Shown: positions 1-11,906, counted from the first letter of the stretch. The stretch is 64,000 bases of DNA from Tetraselmis striata (GCA_006384855.1 VCJN01000889.1:1-64000); one strand, 5' to 3'. Numbers and translations: made by a program. The notes: generated by a model not told the origin, from the letters alone.

Positions 1-720
1 AGCGGGAGACAAACGATTAAGTCTTTGGCGTTTCATTCTGCTAGTTAACTCAATTTTGTGATCCCATGGCCGATGAACAGGCGGCCTGTTGATTGGACGC
101 AAAATTTCAGGAAAATCGTCATACAACAAATGACGAATAGCATCCTTATGCTCTGGTGTCATAGCATTGTCTGAATGCAGGTCAGGATCATCCTTTATAA
201 CCGACATTTCAACGACATAGAATTCAGCCAAAGAATTTTGCTTAGACGCACGAGCAGTTTTGCGCATAAACGTTTGTACCCTAGTGGAAGTAATCATGCT
301 ACATGCAGGAGTACGACCCACTATTACAACAGGTACATGGGTTTCATCCATTAGAGTCATTATACGTTCAGTACCATACTTAATGGTAACTTGCGCTTCA
401 TCAAGCCAAGTTAAACCAAATACAATGTCGAAGACTTTGAGCTCACGCAATATATAAAATACTCGATTCTCAAATACATGTCCTCCAACGGACAGAGACA
501 CAACAGTTGTATGGCAACATGAGACACGTTGACCATTAGCCAAACGGACATGTGTTTTGGCTTTCAACTTTTGTATCCGCAAGTTGTTTCTGCGCACGAA
601 GTCCTCAGATATAATATCTAAAGATGCCGCATTATTAACCAGTGCATCCACAACGGCGTCATCGTTAATAGTCACATTAACTTTCAACAATGGCATGGGG
701 TCATCCCAACGAGTCAAAGA
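1..720 (-). pseudogene. Retropepsin-like protease segment of the Gypsy-type fossil
   Basis: Read on the minus strand, the stretch near 655-600 gives DALVNNAASLDIISEDFV. This has the shape of the clan AA aspartic-protease core (D-[ST]-G-A-[ST] region, then hydrophobic residues). It is followed by a stretch in which FDIVFGLTWL corresponds to the second conserved protease strand (usually IL-G.DWL). The sequence then runs into PVHRPWDHKIEL, the usual lead-in to Ty3/Gypsy reverse transcriptase. The window ends there. Confidence 0.6.
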
Positions 721-744
721 AGCAATCTGAGGCAAACTTTGCCT

Positions 745-1698
745 TTACTTACTCCAAAATGATGGATCAGTCAGATTGGCAGCATCACGCTCATTTATAT
801 ACTCAGATGCACGTTCACCAATACTAATGCTAGAACCTGCAACTTTTGCAGAGTCCACGTTAAAACTCACATTTGGAGTTGTGACAGTTTTAGATACAAA
901 GTCATCAGGTAAAGCACAGTTAGCATCACTAACCAAATGTTAACCCCATACTTTGGCGGTCTAACATCTTCCTGGACTGTGGCATTTTTTATCAAACCAT
1001 CTGGTGAACAAAGATGTCTTTGCCGGGTATTGCTGCAATAGTTTCCAATGCTTTGTCAAAGCACTGAATCTATCAAATGCAGGCAATACAAACACTCCTA
1101 CAGTATGTTCTTTAGCTCTATTACGGCATTGCTCAAAATGCCTCGCAATAGACTCAGTCATATGCCATGGAGGGTGAATGAACACACGTTCATTTGACAA
1201 GTCGCGCGATAATATCGAATCTTGTTCTGAACAGAACGGCAGGTTTCGATGGGTATTCAGACCCTCATTATCCGCACACCCCTCCAGCGCAAACTGGAAC
1301 ACATCATGTAAGGGATCGAAGACTCTATCGGCCATTCGCCACTCGGCACTGACTGATCTAGGCGTACGGCGCCTGAGAGTCTTTACGCAACGATGAGTCG
1401 AAAATTTCCGAGCACCCGTTACATGGGCTACTGGCAAAGTCGTACAGGACTCGTGTACACTATTCGAGTTCTCATCAGTAGGCGAGTCAACATAGTTGTT
1501 ACTACAGTCAGAGATTACGACATCGTCACTCAAATATGTACTCGTCATAGGTATATCGTCATTCAGACGGCCATTAGTCAATAATGCAGATACCTCAGGT
1601 GCCAATGACATATCGGCAGCAGCAACTTCGCAATCATGCGACTCGACAGTTACTGGACAGCATGATGCAACACAAACATCATTTACATCCCTATCCAC
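745..1698 (-). pseudogene. Gag-Pol linker region of the Gypsy-type fossil
   Basis: Minus-strand coding-like sequence between the zinc knuckle and the protease-like segment: an acidic and Ser/Thr-rich stretch at 1698-961 and a shorter one at 936-745. No domain is recognised. Its position fits a Gag-Pol junction or protease N-terminal spacer. It is listed because it explains nearly 1 kb between two recognisable parts. Confidence 0.4.
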
Positions 1699-1728
1699 TG
1701 AGCTGTCATCAGTAGAATACGGGCACCC

Positions 1729-2113
1729 CTATTTCATCTTGGGGCAGTCTTTCAGAAGGTGAGCCTCACCACATTTAAAGCATGTTTTGGCAGCCATTTG
1801 CTCAGCATACTTCTCTGGCTCATGCAGTTTGACATGGTTAAGATAATCTATAATCTTCCTGTCAAGTGCCATAGAGGTCTTACTCTTCACCTTCTTGTTG
1901 CCGGACTTTTGTCGTTTGGCATTGGTGTTGCGGCGTCCATTACTTGCGCATGGGGAAGCATGTTCTCCATGATTACGCTTATTCATGTTGATGACCTTGG
2001 GTCTCTTCTTGGAGTCATGTCCACCATTGCCATTACCAGCATGATGTCCATTTACTATTGTCTTAGCCGCATTACCCAGTGGCTTGTTACTACCAACCAT
2101 TGCCGTTGCATAC
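1729..2113 (-). pseudogene. Nucleocapsid part with zinc knuckle (Gypsy-type fossil)
   Basis: A basic segment rich in Lys, Asn and His ends in a zinc-knuckle-like motif reading CFKCGEAHLLKDCPKMK (C-x2-C-x3-H-x4-C; the usual spacing is C-x2-C-x4-H-x4-C). This is typical of the nucleocapsid end of retrotransposon Gag, which binds element RNA. The upstream limit at 2113 is the junction with the inserted CACTA-like element, not a natural start. Confidence 0.7.
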
Positions 2114-2860
2114 ACTGTGAGATTTAGAAGTGACGCAAGTGTGCCCTACTGGTGACGAACGACGACATACGGGGACGATACGGCACGGACGAGGGACGTG
2201 GATTTCATACCGAGTAGCGACGACTATCGCGCGCGACCTGTAAAGTACTATATGAATTTCTCGTTTCCTTAATTTCATCAAATTGATATGCGCACGCGGG
2301 CTCGCGTGTCGCGCGCCGACGCGGAGCACCCGGGCTAAGTACAGGCGGTTGTACGCACTCACTGCACATCGCCGCACATCGCTGCACATCACTGCACAAC
2401 GCGGGGTCGCTGGCTGCCCCGGCCGCCGCGCCTTGGCGCCGCGCTGCCCCGCCGCGCGTTGGCGCCGCGCTGCCCCGGCCGCCGCGCGGTGCGCCACGCT
2501 GGCGGGCCGCGCCCCCGGCCCCTGCCAAGGAGTAATCACGATAAGTACTGGCACGGTGCGGCGACCTACTCTCGCGAAGCCCGTGCGTGCCCGCACAGCA
2601 ATGGTGCTTAGTTCGCGCGTAGCGTTGCGGCACAGCATGCATGTGCCGGCAGGGTGCCGGGAGTGCGTGGCAAACCATGATCGCAGGCGCTGGCATGCGA
2701 TCATGGCTTGCGCGGCAGTCACGGCGGAGGTGTGGGCCGGTGTCACGGAGGCGCTTTTATTACATTGCTGGGCATCACTTCGCCGTTGTGGGCGGTGCCC
2801 ACCACAAAACAGCTCCTGCCTCATGTTCTATACACATAAAATTCAGACTTTAGGGGGGCG
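2114..2860 (+). mobile_element. Short CACTA-like derivative inserted in gag of the Gypsy-type fossil
   Basis: It starts CACTGTGAGATTTAGAAGTG, close to the terminal repeat of the 8-kb element at 41584-49634. It stays similar to that element's left end for about 270 bp (CTACTGGTGACGAACGACG and much more). It then holds two to three units of the same GC-rich 30-bp minisatellite found at 43690-44217, here in the opposite orientation. Next comes a stretch sharing GCGGAGGTGTGGGC with 41909. The matching right terminal repeat was not found, so the right limit (about 2830-2870) is judged from where gag coding resumes. No coding capacity for a transposase: a non-autonomous deletion derivative. Confidence 0.65.
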
Positions 2861-2861
2861 G

Positions 2862-4554
2862 CTAGGGCACCTTCGTGAGGTCTGCCACAGTTGGACGCCG
2901 CGCCAAGTGTTCCCTGGAAGCTGTGAGGATAATGTGCCTCCTTGGGCTTACCGTTGGGAAATACCCCTCGCGCCACTTATGAATGGGTTCCATGTGCGCA
3001 AGTCTTGGCGGGGAAGTCGCGGTCCACGTCAAAGGGGCATAGGGGAGGAAAGACCCGACGTGGTGCGTGCTCCCGGGGATTGCCGCTCTGTCTGTCTCCC
3101 ACTTGTGGGCTTCCTTTGTGATGTCGGACAGGAACCGGCTGAATCTGTCCGTCTGAATCCATGTGTGAGTGAATCCATATGTGTTCTTTTTCTTTATATA
3201 TTGTTGCAGCTCATTGAGGGTCAATGCATGTCCTGCACGCTTCTGTTCAGTCACAAACTTATGAGCCATCTCCTTAAGTTTAGTATGACTTAGTGCAGAT
3301 GCAAACTTCAGGACTAGGAACTCATCAGGGAACGTTAGCCTTGTCCTTGCCATGATGTCATTGAAGGCATGCACAAACTCTCGATAATCCATTGGAGAGT
3401 CATGAGGGCCAGCCGACACCTGTTTAATGCCATCAAACTCAATGCATGCATCATGAACTATATCATGCATCAATGATGATTCTCTAACTGCCTAGTCGGG
3501 CGAAGCGAAGACGACTTTAAGTCGAATCCCTGCCACCAACGTTGAAAGTTTCCACTCAAAGTTTGCACTGCGCATATGCAAGTCCGGCGGTAGTCGTCGA
3601 CTTCAGTCCCACGGTACCAAACTGCTCCGGCAGTCCAGTAAGCCATACGTCCAGCTTAAGAACATCTTCACCATTCTGCTTAGGCTGAGCTTGAGCTGAT
3701 TTTCGCTGAGACTTAGTCAGTTGAGCATCAGGAGTCTCGTACCATGGTACATCAGTAATCATTATCTTGCTCATGTCAGTCGCCATCGGATCTACAACTA
3801 GATAACGATTCACGGCATCCCAGATAGGTGATTCACCATTATCATACCTAAATGCAAATTGCTGAGGGAGCTCTGGGTACGAACGATTCATCCAGAAGCC
3901 ATTTAGTACATACTTATAAATGGTCGACTAGGAATCACTCACAACAGTATGAATCATGAATGGAGGGTACCACACAGTAGTCGGAACATGCTTGCCGCGA
4001 CTGTTCACGGCAATGCTGACCGAGTACGAATCATCAAACTCTGGGTCCAGGGTGATACTCTCAGGAAAGGTACGCTCGACGCCAATCAGAGCATTATCGT
4101 CATCAGCATCTAATTCCTCACTAGCAGCACCTACTGGTGCAACTAAATGCGACAGGACTAGAGCATGTGACCTTTCTGGCGTGAGCATTTCACTGGCTAT
4201 CTGCTTGGATGATATCTTAGATGCATATAAGAAACATTTCATGCCATCTATGATGAGAACGTCAAACAGTTCTAAGTCGTCCTCAGAGATAAGCTGACCA
4301 CTTTCCTCGCGGAGTTTCCGCACAGCCGTGCCGCGCACAGTAATGTCGGATGCTGTCGACTTTCCGACTAGTATGAAAAGAGTCGATCTAGCATTTTGCT
4401 CAGTCGTTAAGATCATTTGACGTTCGACAGAGTGACCTTTACCATAAGTGGCCACTACGGCAGCACAAACCTTAGTAGTCGACAGGTCGACTGAACTTTC
4501 TTCGTTGAACAGTTGCTCTCGGCTTTTGCCAGCAGAATTCATCGACCCAGACAT
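2862..4554 (-). pseudogene. Gag region of the Gypsy-type fossil
   Basis: Three consecutive minus-strand coding stretches (4554-3928, 3891-3556, 3473-2862) follow the LTR and leader directly. They are hydrophilic and largely helical, without membrane segments. The last one carries a capsid-like stretch rich in charged residues (reading YREFVHAFNDIMARTRL, then LNELQQYIKKK). Assignment to Gag rests on position between LTR and the CCHC knuckle at 1729-2113, plus this composition. It is a fossil and is broken. The right end of the inserted CACTA-like element lies close to 2860. Confidence 0.6.
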
Positions 4555-4636
4555 GTCGAACTATTCAGTCGAGGTATCGCAGGTTGAGCAGTGGAAGCTA
4601 GAATAAGGAGCGCAACAACAGCTCGTCCGGAACCAG

Positions 4637-4891
4637 TGCGGCAGTCTCACCCCTCACACACGCAAAAGGCAAGACTGGCGTGAAAACACAGAGGCAATAG
4701 AGAAGAAAGAAACAATGGTTACAATGTTGTCACCACCCGCCGCTATTTATGCGTATGGCGAGCTCACAGCTAGCCACCACCAAGCGGCACGCGCACTGCT
4801 AAGCGCGTCACCGTGGAGAGTCGTGCCTTGAAGTGTCGAACATGAGGTCGTCGCTTAGAGACCTCCGCACAAGTAGTTGACACATCAGTTT
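4637..4891 (-). repeat. Gypsy-type 5' LTR, internal-side half
   Basis: On the minus strand this matches the right half of the solo LTR at 50433-50926 almost base for base over long stretches, including the shared run CACGACTCTCCACGGTGACG. The matching part ends with the dinucleotide CA. What follows leftward begins CTGGTTCCGGACGAGC, a plausible primer-binding site starting with TGG, although the tRNA was not identified. The other half of this LTR lies beyond the Copia insertion. Confidence 0.75.
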
Positions 4892-5393
4892 TGTTGGACC
4901 CATGGTACCCCGGTACCCTGAATCCACTTTTTCTCTCTGTGAAATTCGCATTTTTCAGTGAACAACTGACTGCCGTACATGTGCCTAATTTGGACCGTAT
5001 GGCAGAAGTACGGCACCCAACTGTTACCAAAGCATGGCACCTAGGCATCTTTGCCAGTTGGCCTTCTTAGACGGAGAGGTGTCCTTCCTGATTGACACCT
5101 AGCCGGCTGGTTTAAATTGCCAGCCTCGGCTCCTTGTAATTCAGTCAATTGCTTTTCCCATAAAAAATCCGACTCACCCTTTCTCTCTCGTGACAGTGCC
5201 ACTCAGCCATCACCACGGCGACAGCGACTACCTATCGTCCATTGCCCACGGCTCATAGCAGACCTTTGCCTTTCCAGCTTGCACCTTGCTTGCTGGCACT
5301 CGACGTGATTCGACGCGTGCACGCCGACTCTCGCCGACTCCCCCATCAGTGACAGTGCCACTCAGCCATCACTCCGACAACCCCCCTCCGACA
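4892..5393 (+). repeat. Copia 5' LTR
   Basis: Direct repeat of 11914-12414, with TG at the start and CCGACA at the end. AGTTT precedes it at 4887-4891. An internal ACGGCA/GTACGG-rich part and the run ATTCAGTCAATTGCTTTTCC are shared with the 3' copy. Confidence 0.93.
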
Positions 5394-5587
5394 GTTTTTT
5401 GGGCCCTCTCCTTTGGCTCGACGTCTTGCCCCGTGCTCGACGACGCTTGCCAGAGGCTTCAACCTGCGTGTATCTCGACCCTCGATAGCTTTCGACGATC
5501 AACGGCGACGTACGATGAGCTTTTTCTTTCCACCCGCCCACCCCTACAGTTATAAATCCTCAAGCACAAGTGCGCCATCCCTTCGCA

Positions 5588-6829
5588 ATGTCTACAAGCA
5601 TCAACACCGGCATGATGAACACCCCTCTAGCCAATCTGGCTCGGCAGAGTGCGATCAAGAGCGATCCTGGCCACGCCCCGCCACCTCCTGACTTCCGTGA
5701 TGATACCAGTTCTGACAACGCCTTCATCATGGACGGGGCGTCAGACAATGACTCAGGTGACATCCAACATATCAAGCCAACTGCAGTAAAGCCGACACTC
5801 GACCTCAGGAACGTCCCCATCTGGGACAGCACCATCTCTACGCGGGACAACGCTTAAGCCATCAAGATCGCTCTCGGCAGCGCTGGCTACTTGGACACCA
5901 CCAAGGGCAAAGGCACCCGTGAGGAGCAAATGATCCTTCTGGCAGCCCTACGCCACGCAACAAGGCATTATCCCATGGCACTAGCCATCGTCAACAACAT
6001 GAGCATGGATTCCAGGTAGTGTGGCTATACAGCATGGAAGGCTCTTCTTACTGAGCTCCAGGGCTCAGCCATGGAGGAGCGTAAGCGCTTGGAGGAGGAG
6101 ATCACAGCGGGCCAGCTCCCGAATGAGCCGGTTCATGTGTATGTTCGGCGCTACCAGAATCTCAGGGATCTGTTGAACAAGGCACATGGCCAGTGGACCT
6201 TGGAGTACGTGGCTACCAACTACCTCATGCCAGGCCTTCACCCAGACTACGATCATATCGTCGACACCACCATCTCGGCGGCCACTGTCAACGAAAAGCT
6301 GGCAACCATCATCTGCGCCGGATAGAACATGGAGGCGCGCAAGCGACAGCGTCAGCAGCGCGTCCGCGCGTGCCCACCCAACCTCAATTCCTACAACCCC
6401 AGGGACCCGCAGCACACCACCGGGCCCAACGTCGTCTGCAGACGGTGTGACCGTCCGGGCCATTCCCAACAGCAGTGTGTGGCCAGGCGCCATGCCAACG
6501 GCCTGCGTATCCTGGATGACACCACGCCGACCAGCACCATGAGCAACCCTCGCTATGACCGCCATCAGCGCGCGCCTGCGGAGCGTCGCGTCAACACCAA
6601 GTATGGTCACAACCCGCGCGACAAGTACCACCATCAGGCGCCGCCAGGCCATCAATTCTACAACGACAACCGCAACAATCAGGACAGGCCCCGGCGGCAG
6701 CAGCGTTGGACAAACCAGGGCGGCAACGACGGCATGCAGCGTCATCAGCAGCCGGTCGGCTTCGTCTCCCCGGCCGGGTCATCAGCAGGCCAACGACCCC
6801 TTCAACCAGCGGCCGACGGGACACCATGA
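5588..6829 (+). pseudogene. Copia gag with CCHC zinc knuckle
   Basis: The reading frame opens about 195 bp after the 5' LTR (MSTSINTGMMNTPLANLARQ). A UBN2-like Gag core follows (reading EPVHVYVRRYQNLRDLLNKA near 6130, then NYLMPGLHPDYD). A classical knuckle, CRRCDRPGHSQQQC (C-x2-C-x4-H-x4-C), lies at about 6436-6477. Downstream is an Arg/Asn/Gln/His-rich basic tail suited to nucleic-acid binding. Gag packages element RNA into cytoplasmic particles. Fossil, broken in a few places. Confidence 0.8.
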
Positions 6830-7344
6830 GGCCTACCCGTTCGTGGGAGTGTCCCCATCAGCACAACACCACAGCGGCATGCCCATCATGCTCACCTGCA
6901 ACACCGCCGCCCCAGGAGGGGCGGACACCGGAGCACATGAAGGGGGAGGGCGAGGACAGCGCGGAGGACGACTTACATGACCCATGGCACGTCCCCTACT
7001 CCGACTCTTATGACGACTTCGAGTCCCCATTCTCACACTCATGGCGTGTTCACCGTTGCCGCCCTGACCCCGACGTCTTCCGAATCTTCGATACCCCCGA
7101 CATCCCCCCCCCGCTGGAACGTTTACTCCCATCCTTCCCCCCTCGATCCCCCCATCCACCTATTCGACATCAATTGGCAACGTCCCCACCCCGTCCCCAC
7201 CCCAGCCCAACCCCTATGCCTCACTTCACCCACATTCCCAGCCTCAGCGGCGTTGGCATCCCACATTCTTCATTCGGAGCAAGGCGCCCTGCGTGGCGAC
7301 CCGCCACCAACACTACCGCTCCTCACCGCTGCGCCGATCCTCCC

Positions 7345-8480
7345 GCTGCCAACCTCTCTGGTCATCGACCATCTCTTTTCGCCATGCCATGGCCCATCGG
7401 CATCCGAAGTAGAGGCTCTGGTAGAATACGGCTTCACCATCCACAAGATCACCGGCGCCGACCCGTCGCCCGAGGCTCGTACTCTGTGGACGCATCGCCT
7501 ACATGTCATCAGCGACAAGTACCCGGATCGTCTGCCCCCTTCAACATTTCAGGACTGTCATGCCAGGACCCCCATGGACGTCAATAACATTACCATCGCG
7601 GAGCTAGAGTGCCTGCGTCCGGTCACCCTCATCGTGTCAGGCCCGCCGTGTCAACCATGGTCGCGCACTGGCTCACGCCTTGGCTAGCAGGACCATCGCT
7701 CTAGGGCCTTTGCTTCCGTCATCAATTTCATCCGTTTTTTACCTGACTACACAGCCCACATGGCGGTAGGGGCTCATTGCCCAAATGGCGCCTTTTTAAT
7801 TCCATTGGAATTTATTTCCCGGATTGTGCTTTTTTTATTTCCTGGAAATACTATTTCCAAAAACGTACCTTTTATTTCCGCAGTTTTTATTTCCTGGATT
7901 TGACAAAAAAATATTTCCAAAAACATATTTATTCCGCCCACACCGGTGCGCTACATTTTGGAGAATGTTCTAGTCACATTGGACTTCCCTAAGATACTCT
8001 CCTCACTTGGCACCGTCCGGCAACATCATGCGTGCGACCGCCTGCGGCTCGGCGGCTCACCGCGACACCCTCATGTGGACCAATATCGCTTCGCAAACAG
8101 ACGTCCGAGACTACATCGACAACATCAACGCCATCGAGCTCACCGACCCCGGCCCCTGCGCGTGGGACCTCTGTCTCTCCGAATTCCCCCTGTTTACTCC
8201 GGTGGTGACAACTGACTACTTTCCGAAGTTCGTCGCCCGCCCCGGCTCATACGCTTTTCGCATGCAAACCAACGGTCAGCCGGGCACTGGCATGGTCTAC
8301 GAACACGATGGCCCCTGGTCCTGGGCAGACAACGGCAGATGGTGCGAACCCCCTGCAGCTCTACGCGCTCGCGCCATGGGCTTCACCTTGGATGATCTGC
8401 CCACATCTCACCTTTCTGAGGCGACACTGCGCAAACTTCTCGGCGGAGTCATCGACCTCAACGTCATGCGCAACTACATC
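7345..8480 (+). pseudogene. Cytosine-5 DNA methyltransferase-like domain inside the Copia element
   Basis: Motifs of the C5-methyltransferase family appear in the right order. A motif I-like SAM-binding stretch (VIDHLFSPCHG, from 7360) is followed by an acidic residue after the next strand (GADPSPEA). Motif IV is VSGPPCQPWSRTG (near 7634-7672), with the catalytic Cys of PCQ. A motif VI-like stretch reads RYILENV (ENV at 7961-7969). A motif VIII-like stretch reads GSAAHRDTLMWTN (about 8046-8084). The C-terminal signature is ALRARAMGF (8358-8384) followed by LLGGVIDLNVMRNY, as in motif X. The family transfers methyl from SAM to cytosine C5. It lies between the gag knuckle and the retropepsin, inside both LTRs, so it belongs to the element. 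The fossil is interrupted. Confidence 0.8.
7775..7945. other. AT-rich segment within the methyltransferase-like region
   Basis: About 170 bp of strongly AT-rich DNA with repeated ATTTCC and TTTATT words, in sharp contrast to the GC-rich Copia coding around it. It lies between the motif IV part and the ENV motif. It could be a small secondary insertion or an intron-like spacer. No clear terminal repeats or target duplication were found. Confidence 0.5.
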
Positions 8481-8559
8481 AAGGCTGTCTCGGGCGCCGC
8501 CCCTTCCCCAGTCGTCATCACTGTCTGCCACACGTCATACGGCACCTTCATCACCAGCG

Positions 8560-9100
8560 ACGGCGAGGCATGGGTGCTCATCGACTCGATAGCATCCTCT
8601 CACGTCAACGCCCACCGCACCGACTACATATACTACATGGACCTTCTTGCGGCGGAGCAATTTCTGGTGGGCGGTTTCGGGCAACCGGCAGTCGGCATCG
8701 GCACCACGCTGGCGCCAACACTAGACATCACAGGCAGGCCACATACCATTGTGGCACCATACTCCCAACATCACCTCCAGTGTCGGTCTCACCAACATCG
8801 GCCGCCTTCTCAGCATCCATCAACTCAACAAGCAGGGCTACTCTTTCTACTTCAACCGCCTCCTCAACAACATGATCACCCCAGATGGCGGCAGTCATCC
8901 ACCTTCAGCCCCGTCCCGGCACCACATGCATGTACGGCATCAAGCTCCTTCCCATCCGCGATCCGTCTCATGGGGTCATGGCACTGCCATCTCCAACAGC
9001 CTCCTACTCCCTGTGGCATCTTCGACTTGGTCATCGTTGCGCGCCACATCGAGCTCACCCAACAACACGCCATCGGCATCCCGAAACTTGGATCGGCACC
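8560..9100 (+). pseudogene. Copia protease and GAG-pre-integrase region
   Basis: The stretch GEAWVLIDSIASSHV (about 8560-8606) has the form of the Copia aspartic-protease core, where W-[IL]-[LI]-D-S-G-A-[ST]-x-H is usual. About 430 bp later comes the GAG-pre-integrase signature LWHLRLGH (about 9016), preceded by a hydrophobic strand region. The domain order protease, pre-integrase, integrase is standard for Ty1/Copia. Confidence 0.75.
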
Positions 9101-9173
9101 GGAGGCCATATGCCCCGCGTACATCCAGGCCAAATCCCACCAGTAGTCAGTCAACCGTCAGCCCTCCCCACGC

Positions 9174-9913
9174 GTGGCGGCACCGTACATGCTCATGGTC
9201 ATCGACGACTGTAAGGGACCTTGTCCGTCGGTCACTGGCGCGCATCATGTCTTCGGCGCGGTGGATTCCTACACTGGAGTGGAGGTAGCGATCACCATGC
9301 GCACCAAGGACGAGGCCGTCCGCGCCATCCATCAACTTCATGCGGCGGTTCTCGGCATGGGTCACACCGTTCAACGCATACGTGCCGATCGCAGCAAAGT
9401 TTATACCGGCTCTCCGTTTCGTCAAGCATGTGCCGACCTCAACATCGCGATGGAGTTTACCGCATCCCACTCTCATTATCAGGCAGGCTTGGCGGAGCGC
9501 TCTTTCCGCACTATCGGTGAGTGTGCCCAAGCCATGCTCCTCCACGCCGGCCTCGACCGCACCTTCTGGGATTGGGCCTATCTTCACGCCGTCTATCTCT
9601 GCAACGCCACTGGAGCTCGTCCGTTAACGCCATACCTTACACGCTGATGACCGGTCGCAAGCCCGACATGGCCAACCTGCATGTTTTCGGCTGTGTGGCA
9701 TGGGTCAACATACCTGTGACTATGCGGGCAGCCAAGGGAAAAATGACACCTAAATCTTGGCCGGGCATCTACCTTGGCCACCATGAGGACTCCGCCGGCT
9801 ACCGCATCTACAACCCAGCTACCATGCGCGAAACAGTTACACGCGATGTCATCTTTGACGAGATGACACGACCCTTCTCCAACACACCGGCACTCTCTAT
9901 GCCAGTCTTCTAG
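9174..9913 (+). pseudogene. Copia integrase
   Basis: An rve-type core: the first acidic residue lies in FGAVDSYTG, the second in RIRADRSKVY, and the glutamate in QAGLAERSFRTI (the family usually shows NGxAER). It continues into the Copia-type C-terminal part, reading NLHVFGCVAWVNIP, KSWPGIYLGHHEDSAGYRIY and RDVIFDE. The enzyme inserts element cDNA into chromosomal DNA, leaving the 5-bp duplication seen here. Fossil. Confidence 0.88.
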
Positions 9914-10259
9914 CTCCCCGACGATGACCACCTGATGGACGAGCCGCAACCCTTGGACCAGCAGGAGGGGCCCCAAGCGCCGCCACCCATGCCACCATCA
10001 GCGGCGCTTGCCTCAGCGCAGGAGGGGCCCTCACCTCCGCAGCTAGAAGGGCAGTATCTTCCGCGTCATCATGAGGGGGACGCCACAGCACTACCAACTC
10101 CTCGCTCCAGTGAATCAGCGCACATATCTTCCCCTTATGTCGACCTCAGCGACTACCACCCCACACTAGTGGCATCCGCCATCGCGGAGGTTGTGCGCCC
10201 CTACCCGGCGCAAATGGCCGCCCTCGCCCTGCCAGCACCCATTGTCCGCGTGTCCAAGG

Positions 10260-11906
10260 CGCCGCGCAACTACAAGGAGGCCATCTCCAGCAATCACCCC
10301 GATGACTGGAAACATTCCATGGACCGAGAGATCGCCTCTATCACCAAGATGGAGACCTTTGTTTGGATCAGCATCCCTGAGCTTCGCCGTGACAACCCAT
10401 CAGCAATCACCATACAGACGGCGTGGGCCTTCGCGGAGAAACAAGACAAGGATGGCAACCTCATCAAGCGCAAGGCCAGAGTGGTTGTTCGCGGCGATCA
10501 ACTTACTGCCGGCGAGAACTATGATGACACTAAGACCTATGCCCCATTCGTCAGTTTCATTGCCTTGCGCACCACTATTGCTCTCGCAGTTCAACTTGAC
10601 TGGGAGATGTACCAGTTCGACGTCACCTGTGCTTTCCTCACCGCTAACCTCGATGCAGATGTCTACGTCTAAGCCCCCCCCCCCCCCCCCCCCGGCTACG
10701 GCCGCAAGGATCAGGCTTGGAAACTCGTTAAGGCACTCTATGGCCTGCCGTAGGCACCCAAAGGCATGGTTTCTGCGCTGTTCTTCTTTTCTCCGTGACT
10801 TCGGCTTCGTCAGCTCCGAGTGCGATCCTGGCGTATGGACGCTGCTCGCAGTCGATGGATCGCTGTTGACCATCCTATGCGTCTACGTCGAGGACGTCAT
10901 GCTGGCTACCTCCCCATCGTCCGCCATCCGGGAGCGTTTTCAGACTTCTGTCTTCGCTACGTTTGATGCGACTACTAACGGCCTATGCACCTGGCTTCTT
11001 GGCATGGCCATTGACCGCAAGCCGGGAGGCGTGATCCACCTCCATCAGGAGAAATACATCAACGACATCCTGACTACCTTCAACATGGCGGCGTGCGCGC
11101 CTCGCCGCCTGCCCTGCATGCCGGATACCGATTTTCATGACCCTACAGGCACGCCCCTCGACACCAAACCCTTTCCCTATCCCAATCTTGTTGGTAACCT
11201 TATCTGGCTGGCTGTGGCATCACGCCCGGACATTGCGTTCGTGGTCGGCCGAGGGTGCGCCTACATGGCGTCCCCCACCGAGCGTCACTGGCAGATCGCC
11301 GTATCGGTGCTGCGATACCTCAAGGGCACCCCCAACCATGGCCTTATTTTCCGGAAACAACTTGACAACGAGGCACCTGACTTCCTCTTCTTTGTGGACG
11401 CTGACTGGGCAGCCCTCATGCCCAAACGCCGCTCCACTATCGGCTATCTTGCCCTAGTGCACGGCACCCCAGTCGCCTACCGCGCGCAAGTTCAGAAGAG
11501 CGTGGCCCTGTCTACTGCCGAGGCGGAGCTCGTGGCGCTCTGCATGGCATGCAAATGTCTGGCGTTTATTCGCGTTCTTCTGCGCCAGCTCCACCACCCC
11601 ACCACTGACCCGGTACGGGTATGCGAGGACAATCAAGCGTGCATCGTTCAGGTGAAGCATGGTATGATTACAGGCGCGCAACGCCACATTGACCTCAAGT
11701 TTCAGTATGCAGCGCAACTCTGCCAAGACGGCGTCATCGACATGCACTACACGCCTACCGCAGACCAGCTCGCCGATTTCTTCACTAAGGCGCTGCCGCT
11801 GACTACCTTTCTTCATTTCCGCACTTTCTTGATGGGGTCATCCGAGGAGCCCTGTGTTGCCCCTATGCCGCCATCAGTCCTGCGCCTGCGGGATTCCACA
11901 GGATGA
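10260..11906 (+). pseudogene. Copia reverse transcriptase and RNase H
   Basis: RVT_2 begins after a short spacer: NHPDDWKHSMDREI, then KARVVVRGDQ, TYAPFVSFIALRT and YQFDVTCAFL. A poly-C run lies near 10674-10693. The catalytic loop corresponds to YVEDV near 10886 (family usually YVDD). Later landmarks are LVGNLIWLAVASRPDIAF, ADWAALMPKRRSTIGYL and STAEAELVAL for the RNase H-like domain. The end reads DFFTKALP, typical of Copia polyproteins. The last part (10780-11906) is open over more than 1 kb, matching the modest LTR divergence. Confidence 0.9.

Noticed and set aside
2283-3293. 336-codon plus-strand open frame
   Set aside because: It runs antisense through the short CACTA-like element and across its junction into Gypsy gag; its length comes from GC-rich minisatellite sequence, with no domain.
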